Made by a program: the position numbers and the translations under genes. This document shows, piece by piece, positions 1 through 6,587 of a stretch of 43,896 nucleotides of DNA; within the stretch, counting starts at the first letter, position 1, and each line of letters begins with the position of its first letter. The notes under the pieces are model-generated. The model did not search any database. It was not told the DNA's origin and saw nothing but the letters and a program-made list of their open reading frames with translations. Source of the stretch: CAYLJO01 sp964383905 (GTDB lineage Bacteria; Acidobacteriota; Blastocatellia; Pyrinomonadales; Pyrinomonadaceae). The stretch is from contig CAYLJO010000023.1 in assembly GCA_964383905.1 (NCBI GenBank), positions 1 to 43,896 of the forward strand, given 5' to 3'.

Positions 1-98
1 GTTAGGCGCTGCCTACCCCGCGAAATCTCCCAAATCAGATCTCACCTGAGAACGGCTTTCGAGTTTTCACACAGTCTGACGAGTTGTTCGGCGGCCCA

Positions 99-647
99 CT
101 ACTGGAAGAGATCATCTACCGCCATTGTCCAGCCAGGAACGGCGGGTTCTGCTTCGGCAATTTCTCCACGCCGATAACCCCTAGGATGATCTGGATCAAA
201 GGCGCGATAAACTTTAATAACATCATCGGCGAGCAAATCCACGTCCCAGACGACCAATGTCCCGGCGGCAAAATAATCTTTTCGCTTCGAGGCAATCGCA
301 AGCTCTGCCTCTCTCCCATAATCATTCTCACTCCTGATTTCAGCAGCAAAAGCCGGAGCACCATCTAGAAATTTCATCCCCGAAGGTTTTCCTATATAGA
401 AAGCGGCGTCAGGACTAAAGGATTTTCGATTTGGCAGATCCACCTTAAATCCAACATTATCTGGATATGCGCGCCCACCCGCCTGACGTTCAATACCTCT
501 GAGGCTGACGTATATCGAACCACCCGCGCGTCCGGGCATATCACCTGTTGGACTCATTAAGACAATTTCTCCATTAACGATTTCAGCTTTCCCGTTATCA
601 GGGGTTCGGTACAAATCTTCGATGGTTGCCCGGGATTTAGTCGTCAT
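99..647 (-). CDS. Uma2 family (DUF820) PD-(D/E)XK nuclease-like protein
   Basis: A 182-residue protein of the Uma2/DUF820 family, which has the restriction-endonuclease fold. The visible catalytic pattern is PD at residues 79-80 (SPDAAFY), Glu103 (AAEIRSEND) and a basic group around residues 121-123 (SKRKDYF) before the strand VVWDVD. Length matches the family. The ATG is preceded by GGTGAGG at good spacing, which supports this start. The family is very abundant in multicellular-type and soil bacteria, but its substrate and biological role are not established, so only the fold and probable nuclease chemistry are claimed. It stands alone; downstream is the window edge and upstream an insertion-sequence remnant. 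Confidence 0.88.
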   Translation of the reverse strand: MTTKSRATIEDLYRTPDNGKAEIVNGEIVLMSPTGDMPGRAGGSIYVSLRGIERQAGGRAYPDNVGFKVDLPNRKSFSPDAAFYIGKPSGMKFLDGAPAFAAEIRSENDYGREAELAIASKRKDYFAAGTLVVWDVDLLADDVIKVYRAFDPDHPRGYRRGEIAEAEPAVPGWTMAVDDLFQ

Positions 648-897
648 ATCAAAACCTCACCGATCGAATCTTATCATATTCACCAAGAAGCGCTGAACGC
701 TGGAATTCAGCCGTCGGTGAAGCATTGTAGCAAGACTTCAAGTTCTCGATGACATGCGAATTGATGTCGGTCGGCTGCAATGACAGACTGTTCTATGAAA
801 GAGTTGTCAAGAGTAAAGTTCTCCCTTGCTGGCCGCCAGCACGCTATTTTCTCTTCGGCAGCCAGCCCCTGCCCCGTTCTGAGCACATGCCCGCTCA

Positions 898-1500
898 TCA
901 TCCTTCTTCGTCATTCGCCGAGATCTTATACGCGGCATGGCGGCGACCCTCTTTGAGCATCAGCAAGCGTGCTTTATGTCGCAGCTCTTGGAGGACAGCT
1001 AACTGCTCGTACAGCGACTCAGATCGAGCGCGCGCCCCACTCTCACGCACTCTCTTTAACCAAACGGCGCGCCCACCACGGCGATAGAGCTGATGACCTG
1101 CACATTCTATCCCGCGGGCCCTAAAGATTGAGTTCAGTCGATTCATCACCCGCGTCGTGTCTGCTATCAGGCATTCATAGGTGCGGACCATCTCTTTGAG
1201 TGCGCGCGTGCCATGCTTGCCATGATAGATTGGCTTGAGAGATCCATTGCGCAGGAGTTCGGCCAATTTGCGCGCATCTATGCGATCACTCTTATTACCG
1301 GAGTGGAGCAGCTTATTGTGCCGCGGATTACAGACGATGACCTCTGTCACATGCGGGCGGACCAGATCGTAGAGCCAGGCGGCTTGTGTCCCTTCTTCAA
1401 AAGTGACATGAACCTCACCGCGTAAACACCGGATGAAATCACGCACGCTCTGCGTCTTGGTTTCGATGATCGCTTCGATGACGGCCTCGGCCTCGTGCAT
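898..1500 (-). pseudogene. IS110-family transposase remnant, truncated at both ends
   Basis: The 200-residue reading frame matches the N-terminal DEDD (RuvC-like) domain of IS110 transposases: VTFEEGTQAAWLYDLV, then a strand VTEVIVCNP, then SDRIDARKLAELL, which carries an acidic active-site residue. The start of the family domain, with the first beta strand and its catalytic Asp, is missing. The frame opens instead right beside a GGCACAGAG repeat. The C-terminal transposase_20 (helix-hairpin-helix plus catalytic Ser) domain is missing too: the frame stops at HAAYKISANDEEG, where the family would continue for about 150 residues. It is therefore a dead fragment. No terminal repeats were recognised, which is normal for IS110. 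Confidence 0.8.
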
Positions 1501-1502
1501 TC

Positions 1503-1540
1503 ACCACGGAGGCACAGAGGGCACAGAGGGGGCACAGAGA
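1503..1540. repeat. Short GGCACAGAG tandem repeat at the edge of the IS110 remnant
   Basis: Three copies of GGCACAGAG (1511-1519, 1520-1528, 1531-1539) follow ACCACGGA. The stretch abuts the broken 5' end of the IS110 remnant, so it may mark the junction at which the transposase start was lost. Similar 'accacggaggcacagag' stretches are, to my knowledge, dispersed intergenic repeats in several soil-bacterial genomes. The rest of 1541-1685 shows nothing I can name. Confidence 0.5.
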
Positions 1541-1685
1541 ATACAGCTTACACCCAATTGCCATCTGCTATAAAGACGTGGATTCCAATGACCACCGGAT
1601 TCTGATGCGAGACGGTAAAGGTGAAAAGGACAGGCGGACGATGTTGCCAATGTGCCTGCAATCAGTATGTTTAGTGCGGTTGACT

Positions 1686-2006
1686 TTATCTTTTGTTAAC
1701 AACCTTCTGCTTAACAGACCCGGCAGCGCTCTCCAAGCAAGCGTGTGAGCAATAAGGAGGGCCGGACGTGCCTAACATGATTGCGCGCGTCGATGGGATC
1801 CAAGTGCCGCAGGCCGCACAGCGGATCAGCCTTTCACCTGATGCTCCGGCGCGACGTGAGGGTCCGGAAGTCCCATCCACACGGCGCGCTTCACGTACAA
1901 TGCGGAGCATGCGCTGCGCCAGCGCCAGGTAAGGCCGCAAGCGCATGTAAATGAACGCGCCGATAAGGGTGAAGATGAAAGTAATGAGTAGATACTTCAA
2001 TGACAC
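1686..2006 (-). CDS. Small membrane-anchored zinc-ribbon protein (PP0621-like)
   Basis: A 106-residue protein with one N-terminal membrane segment (about residues 4-22) followed by a short basic region. A C-terminal zinc-ribbon-like motif has CxxC (RCAACG) and CxxxC (YCSHAC). This layout is like the small PP0621 family found in proteobacteria. The start is GTG, placed directly after the TAG stop of the TPR gene with no bases between them, so the two genes are almost certainly translationally coupled. Function is unknown; a membrane-bound metal-binding or protein-interaction role is inference. Confidence 0.75.
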   Translation of the reverse strand: MSLKYLLITFIFTLIGAFIYMRLRPYLALAQRMLRIVREARRVDGTSGPSRRAGASGERLIRCAACGTWIPSTRAIMLGTSGPPYCSHACLESAAGSVKQKVVNKR

Positions 2007-2768
2007 CTACTCCCGAGCGGCGATCTTGCTTTGCGCCAGTTGCGTGCGTAAATTCGGCAAGGCCGGGTGTGCAGGATTGAGCTTTTGCAACTCATTAACT
2101 CTTTGCTCCGCCTCTTCGCGGTTGCCCACGTTGATCAGCGCGGCGGCCAGGTTCTGGAGCGTCGCTTCGTGGCGCGGATTGAGAGCAATAGATTTACGGT
2201 ATTCAGCAATGGCGCGCTGCGGGTCCGAAGGCTGGCCAAAATAGTATGTGAGGCCCAGATCGGTGCGCACGTCTACATCATCCGGTCTCATCTCCAAAGC
2301 CTTCGCGTAGTACTGACGAGCCTCGTTTAAACGCGCCGGGTCAGAAGTCTGGCCGATACCGAAGAGAGCATTCGCCAGCGTGACAGTGAGCTCGTAGTCT
2401 TTGGGATTGGTCTCGTAAGCTCGCTTCAGTATCCGGGCCACGTCCGGTAAGAGACGCGCGTCCTGCGTTTGATTGGCATAACGGTAGAGGGCCATACCGA
2501 AATTGTGCTGTAACGGAATATCGTTCGGTCTGTTTTCAACTTTTGCAATCGCCCCGCGGATCTCATCTTCTGAAAGTGGAGGTTGAGAGCCATCCCCGTT
2601 GCCCACAGGTGCCGTCTCATTCTTCTGAGATCCGCCGGGGAGGGCCGCACGATTATTCGCAAGCACACCACTATCGTTCGCCCTCCGGTTGATTGCGTTG
2701 GCGAACATAAAACCAATCAGAAAGCCAAGGAAAAGTCCGATGATGGCGAGGAATAGGTTCTTCTTCAC
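2007..2768 (-). CDS. Membrane-anchored tetratricopeptide-repeat protein
   Basis: A 253-residue protein with an N-terminal membrane anchor (about residues 4-26, rich in Leu, Ile, Phe and Gly), a low-complexity polar linker, and then at least four TPR-type helix pairs from about residue 75. Recognisable elements are LQHNFGMALYRYA, YELTVTLANALFGIG, VDVRTDLGLTYYFG and HEATLQNLAAALINVGN. The arrangement resembles the TPR half of CcmI/CycH-like and other assembly scaffolds, but no cytochrome genes are nearby, so that name is not applied. The start codon is GTG without a strong ribosome-binding site. The zinc-ribbon membrane gene follows immediately. Confidence 0.82.
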   Translation of the reverse strand: MKKNLFLAIIGLFLGFLIGFMFANAINRRANDSGVLANNRAALPGGSQKNETAPVGNGDGSQPPLSEDEIRGAIAKVENRPNDIPLQHNFGMALYRYANQTQDARLLPDVARILKRAYETNPKDYELTVTLANALFGIGQTSDPARLNEARQYYAKALEMRPDDVDVRTDLGLTYYFGQPSDPQRAIAEYRKSIALNPRHEATLQNLAAALINVGNREEAEQRVNELQKLNPAHPALPNLRTQLAQSKIAARE

Positions 2769-2975
2769 TGTCGTCGAGAGAGTCGCTGTTTAAGTTAACG
2801 ACCAGAGTGTAACAAAATGAGCGGCAAAAGACGACGCACGCCGCTATTCCTATCGATCGGCATGACCTGTGAAGACGGATCGCCGTCAGACGTGGGGCGC
2901 AAAGAAAGAGCGTGCCGCTGTTAACGGACGCTCCGTGATTGGTCTTTACCCATTGAGATTGAGGTGGTGGAACGG

Positions 2976-3251
2976 CTAATCGTCGCCGGTCGAGCGGTCA
3001 TTCGTAACATAGGCGACATCACCCGCGCGACGACGCGGCACCGGATCGGTGGCGCGGCGGCGGGGCGACGATTCAAGGTTGCGCCGATCAATACTCCCGG
3101 GCGGTAGCCCACGTCCGTGGATCGCTTCCGTCAAGATACGTGTGATCTCTTGCGAGAGTGTGCGATGCTCGGCCGCCGCACGACGGCGCAAAGACTCTTT
3201 GAGCTCGTTCGGAACATATGCACCGATGAAAACCCCTTTACGGTTGGCCAT
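2976..3251 (-). CDS. Ribbon-helix-helix (Arc-type) DNA-binding protein
   Basis: A 91-residue protein. Its first 45 residues read as a ribbon-helix-helix fold: strand GVFIGAYVP, then helix LKESLRRRAAAEH, then SQEITRILTEAI. The remaining half is a basic, Arg/Pro-rich tail without a recognised domain. Such proteins bind operators as dimers and are often antitoxins or autoregulators. No toxin gene lies beside it, so a stand-alone regulator is as likely. AAGGAG stands about 12 bases before the ATG. It is separated from rnpB by roughly 90 bases with no other feature. Confidence 0.8.
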   Translation of the reverse strand: MANRKGVFIGAYVPNELKESLRRRAAAEHRTLSQEITRILTEAIHGRGLPPGSIDRRNLESSPRRRATDPVPRRRAGDVAYVTNDRSTGDD

Positions 3252-3343
3252 CTTTAATGCGCCTCTCCTTCAGAACAATTGTGAGTGGTCAGATAAAGAA
3301 TACCCACTTGAATCCTATTAAGAATCTGCGCCATGCAATTTAA

Positions 3344-3822
3344 GAGCAGGCCTGTAAGCCGAATTCTGTCCCCCGCCCTGAAGGGTGGGGTGGCGATCAT
3401 TCATCTAGCCCACCTGTTGCCAGGAGGGTCGAGCGACCTACCCGGAGGTCGTAGCAGGCCATCAGGCTCGCTTCGGGCGGGCAGCCCTGTCTGACGCCTC
3501 CCTATTTGGTCTTGCACTGCGAGGAGTTTGCCTGGCCGCGTCGTGTCACCACACGCGCCGGTGCGCTCTTACTTTAAGCCCCGAAGGGCCGCACCGTTTC
3601 ACCCATCACCCGCTACTGCAACACTTGGCAGTGAAGCAGTCCGCTGGCTGGTCTCTTTTCTGTTGCACTTGTCGTCGCCCGGCTCACGAAAGTTTTGCAG
3701 GTACTGCAAAACCAACGGTTTACACCGGACGCCCCGCCGTTAGCGGGCTCGCTGCCCTGTAGTGTTCGGACTTTCCTCTCCCTCGCCCATCGGCGAGGCA
3801 GCGACCGCCCGACCTGCTCCAT
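3344..3822 (-). ncRNA. rnpB: RNase P RNA (bacterial type A), long variant
   Basis: Catalytic RNA of RNase P, which matures tRNA 5' ends. On the minus strand the 5' part has GAGCAGGTCGGGCGGTCGCT, then GAGGAAAGTCCGAACAC, the hallmark P4/J region. The 3' part has ACAGAATTCGGCTTACAGG and CCTGCTC, which pairs with the 5' GAGCAGG as stem P1. The conserved GGGTGAAACGGTGCGG and the ACAGAAA segment are present. It is about 480 bases, against roughly 350-400 for ordinary type A. The extra length lies between the GGGCAG and GTGAAACGG segments, around 3610-3740, and includes a perfect TTTTGCAG/CTGCAAAA hairpin. Ends were placed by P1 pairing and may be off by several bases. Confidence 0.95.
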
Positions 3823-3837
3823 TGCAAGGCAAAGACA

Positions 3838-3866
3838 ATTATAGCAATCATTGTTCAACACGTACA
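3838..3866 (-). promoter_or_regulatory. Putative sigma-70 promoter of rnpB
   Basis: A perfect TATAAT (minus strand, 3838-3843) lies 15 bases upstream of the first P1 base of rnpB. Seventeen bases further upstream is a weak -35 candidate, TGTACG (3861-3866). Position and the perfect -10 make this the likely rnpB promoter, although the -35 matches only in part. Confidence 0.5.
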
Positions 3867-3985
3867 GCACAAAAGCACCTCATTGTTAAACCTGCGAGGG
3901 ATTCCCGACGCTGAGCAGCGCTGGGATAACGCGTTCCAGCACCTTCTGCAATGGGCCGGCGCGCTCCAGGATCGGGAGGCGAGAC

Positions 3986-5335
3986 ATGAGGATTGCAATT
4001 TACGTGCTGGTTTCGACACTGCGTCAGGCCCAGGCTCAATCGATCGACCAGCAGATCTCTCGCCTGCAGGATCACGTCACCCACAAGGGATGGGTCTTAC
4101 TCGACGAGCACATCTTCAGAGATGACGGCCGCAGCGGGGCTACACTGAACCGGCCCGGGCTCGACCGGTTGCGCGACAAGGTGCGCATGGCTGAGGTGGA
4201 TTGCGTCCTGGTCACCTCCCCGGACCGCCTGTCGCGCAACTTCGTGCAGCAGATGCTCCTGCTCGAGGCCGCAATCGTGCAACAGCTCTTTGCCGGGTAC
4301 CTTGAGGATCGTATGACGCTCTACACCCTGGTCAAGCGGCTATATCTGCAGGGCGTCACTTCTCCCACAGGGAAGTCGCGCTGGAGTGGGGCCAGTGTGA
4401 GGGGGGTACTGACCAATCCCGCCTATGCGGGGCACGTCTACCTGGGCCGCACCAGGACACAGCCGCCCCGCCGGCGGCGTTCTCCGACCGGTCCGTTAGG
4501 CAGAAGGAACATCAGTCAGGAGGAGCAGTTCGAACTGGTACAGGCAAAACTGGCGCATAACATCAAGGGGGCGCGGCGGAACAACACCGCGCACGATTAC
4601 CTGCTACGGGCGCTCGTCAGTTGCGGGGCATGCCGAATCGCCTGCACGGGCCGCGCCGATGGTCGCCATAGCTATTACTTCTGCAAGGCTAAAGGGGTGG
4701 CACTGACCTCCCCGCGCGATGGAAAGTGTAAGGCCCGCTATATCCCTTCGCGCAAGCTCGATGAGCTGGTCTGGTCCGATCTGTGTCAGGTGATCACACA
4801 GCCGGAAATCATCAGGCATGCGCTCGAGCGAGCGTGGGCCGGCAACTGGCTGCCACAGGAACTACATGCCCGGAAGGAGAACCTGCGCAAAGGGCGAGCC
4901 GGGGTAGATAGCCAGATCGAGCGGCTCACGCAGGCATACTTGAGCGAGATCATCTGCATCGAGGAGTTTCAGCAGAGGCGTAAGGACCTAGAGCAGAAGC
5001 GGCGGGGCTTCGAAGAGCAGGAGCGACAGCTCCAGGCACAGGCGGAAAGGAAGACGGAGCTGGCTGGGGTGAGCCGTTCGATTGAGGAGTTCTGCGGGAG
5101 AGTGCAGGCGGGCCTGGAGAATGCCACGTTCGAGCAGAAACGGGCCTTAGTCGAGCTACTGATAGACCGAGTGGTGGTAACGGATGAGGAGGTAGAGATC
5201 CGATACATGATACCGAGGAGCCGGGAGGGGGAGCAGACACGTTTTTGTAATTTGCGTAAAGACTATTTCAACAGCCATTCAAAGCTCGTTATAACCAAAA
5301 TACTTGAAACCGACGCGAAGACTGTTAAGCAGTGA
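3986..5335 (+). CDS. Large serine recombinase with internally deleted catalytic domain (probably inactive)
   Basis: A 449-residue member of the large serine recombinases that move elements by site-specific recombination. It begins with a resolvase-like domain (IYVLVSTLRQAQAQS) and has SPDRLSRNFVQQ. A Recombinase domain follows (SPTGKSRWSGASVRGVLTNP), then a Cys-rich zinc beta-ribbon (CGACRIACTG, YYFCKAKG, GKCKARYIPS) and a coiled coil (about 290-370). Two defects are visible. The usual RVS active-site signature reads LVS. MLLLE is joined directly to AAIVQQLFAGYL, so about 75 residues, including the second half of the catalytic domain and its long helix, are missing in frame. GGGAGG precedes the ATG. 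The last 57 bases run antisense into the CPBP gene, so the original stop was probably lost at the insertion edge. Confidence 0.8.
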   Translation: MRIAIYVLVSTLRQAQAQSIDQQISRLQDHVTHKGWVLLDEHIFRDDGRSGATLNRPGLDRLRDKVRMAEVDCVLVTSPDRLSRNFVQQMLLLEAAIVQQLFAGYLEDRMTLYTLVKRLYLQGVTSPTGKSRWSGASVRGVLTNPAYAGHVYLGRTRTQPPRRRRSPTGPLGRRNISQEEQFELVQAKLAHNIKGARRNNTAHDYLLRALVSCGACRIACTGRADGRHSYYFCKAKGVALTSPRDGKCKARYIPSRKLDELVWSDLCQVITQPEIIRHALERAWAGNWLPQELHARKENLRKGRAGVDSQIERLTQAYLSEIICIEEFQQRRKDLEQKRRGFEEQERQLQAQAERKTELAGVSRSIEEFCGRVQAGLENATFEQKRALVELLIDRVVVTDEEVEIRYMIPRSREGEQTRFCNLRKDYFNSHSKLVITKILETDAKTVKQ

Positions 5336-5992
5336 AGGGGGCAAGGATAAAGCCAGCAGTAACGACATCAGGCCATGCGAAAGAGCGAGCGCAAGGAGAT
5401 TAGGGGCGCGCTGGTAAACGGCAGCCCATACCAAACCGCCAACGAAGGTGGCAAAAGCCAGCCATGGATTTGGCAGATGAAACAAGGTGAAGAGGGCGGC
5501 CACGAGGAGCTGGCTGTGAAGCCCTTTACCCCATAGGATTTGCGCCCGCCGGTTGATAAAGCCCTGCATCACGTACTGCTGCATAAAACCCCAGACGGGT
5601 AAGAGCAGAAATCGTAGCCTGAGCTGCGCCAGCTCAAAACGTAAACTGTGGCTCAACCAACCGACAGTGAGGATGAGGAGCGCGGCCACGCATGTAGGTA
5701 GAAGGAGCAGACGCGTCGCCTCTAAAAAGTTGTCAAGGCGTAAACCTATCGCGCGCGCCGTCTCGCCCCGCGCACGGTGCGAAAGCAGCATCAGTGTGAA
5801 GGCGAGACCGACCGGAATAGCCCCTATGAGCTTGCTGTTGCCGACAAATGGGAGGATCATCCACCCGGAGATCAAAAAAGAGGAGGTGGCGGAGGCAATT
5901 TCCCACACGGCCACTGTTCTGCTTTCTGCCCGCTTGCTGACATGAGCATTGCTGTCCCCTTCTCTGGCAGATATTTCGTGATGCTCTTCCAT
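5279..5992 (-). CDS. CPBP-family membrane protein lacking the catalytic glutamates
   Basis: A 237-residue polytopic membrane protein with about six hydrophobic segments, similar to the CPBP (Abi/Rce1-like) intramembrane protease superfamily. The region corresponding to motif 1, normally EExxxR, reads Q138-Q139-YVM-Q143, so both catalytic glutamates and the arginine are replaced. Motif 2 (FTLFHLPNP, His172) and motif 3 (ALSHG, His206) are kept. Proteolysis by the standard mechanism is therefore unlikely, and a pseudoenzyme or structural role is possible. It starts 6 bases after the preceding gene's stop, suggesting an operon. Its 3' end overlaps the recombinase frame on the other strand. Confidence 0.75.
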   Translation of the reverse strand: MEEHHEISAREGDSNAHVSKRAESRTVAVWEIASATSSFLISGWMILPFVGNSKLIGAIPVGLAFTLMLLSHRARGETARAIGLRLDNFLEATRLLLLPTCVAALLILTVGWLSHSLRFELAQLRLRFLLLPVWGFMQQYVMQGFINRRAQILWGKGLHSQLLVAALFTLFHLPNPWLAFATFVGGLVWAAVYQRAPNLLALALSHGLMSLLLALSLPPSLLNSLRVGFKYFGYNEL

Positions 5993-5998
5993 GATTGC

Positions 5999-6502
5999 TC
6001 AACGCGAAGGTTTTTCGCCCACTACGGCGCTGTTTGATGAGGTCTCACTTCCGGCAGCGTTGACCCTGAAACGTACCGGTCTGCCGATGAGCTGCAACGT
6101 GCGACGAACGCCTCCGCCGCTTTCGTGCACCGCGTAAACCCACGCCTCATGTTCGCCCCGCTCAAGCTTCGGCGTGTCGAAGCTGAATCCATGCCACTCA
6201 TCTTCGGCCTGGGCCGCCGCCTTCACGTCCGGCCGCGCACGATCAGCGACAGCATCGGCCACATAATGCCCATCGATGTAAAGCTGCACTTCGACGCGGG
6301 TTCGGGGCGCAGCCCGGTTGAGGGCCCAGCCGACCACATGCTGAGGGTCAGCCACGTCAACTGCGCCGCGCAAGTAAGGAGTAAAGGCGGACAGGTAAAA
6401 GCCTACGGCGAGCGCTCCGACAAGCAAGGCCTCAATGATTGATTTTGCAATGAGGTAATGCATCAACCGCGCCAACGCAGGGGACGAAATGCCTGTACTC
6501 AT
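5999..6502 (-). CDS. Membrane-anchored beta-sandwich protein of unknown function
   Basis: A protein of 167 residues with one N-terminal membrane segment (about residues 20-40) and a soluble domain of about 95 residues. The domain starts RGAVDVADPQHVVGWALN and contains VEVQLYIDGHYVADAVADR and GFSFDTPKL. This pattern resembles a beta-sandwich module often attached to glycosyltransferases and surface proteins, so a cell-surface carbohydrate-related role is possible but unproven. An in-frame TTG lies six bases upstream (6508); the ATG at 6502 is preferred, though neither has a strong ribosome-binding site. It sits just upstream of the CPBP gene in the same operon. Confidence 0.6.
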   Translation of the reverse strand: MSTGISSPALARLMHYLIAKSIIEALLVGALAVGFYLSAFTPYLRGAVDVADPQHVVGWALNRAAPRTRVEVQLYIDGHYVADAVADRARPDVKAAAQAEDEWHGFSFDTPKLERGEHEAWVYAVHESGGGVRRTLQLIGRPVRFRVNAAGSETSSNSAVVGEKPSR

Positions 6503-6521
6503 ACCCAAGACTTTTATGACG

Positions 6522-6551
6522 AAGGGGCGGCCACAATATGTGCCGCCCCTT
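6522..6551 (-). terminator. Strong hairpin between the DUF11 gene and the next operon
   Basis: AAGGGGCGG (6522-6530) pairs perfectly with CCGCCCCTT (6543-6551), extended by CACA/TGTG around an ATA loop. It lies between the stop of the DUF11 gene (6588) and the start of the downstream gene (6502). No long U-tract follows on the minus strand (TTCGTCAT), so termination efficiency is uncertain. Confidence 0.55.
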
Positions 6552-6587
6552 GCCCTCTTTTCCTAACAATTTTTTTGCACCGTCGCA

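Noticed and set aside
1421..1450. TAAACACCG near 1425, like the -10 part of the ECF motif
   Set aside because: It is inside the IS110 remnant and has no TTGCCACAAAA block at the required distance.
3883..4125. 80-codon frame overlapping the start of the serine recombinase
   Set aside because: Half of it is the recombinase sequence in another frame; the first half might be a remnant upstream gene, but no family is recognised.
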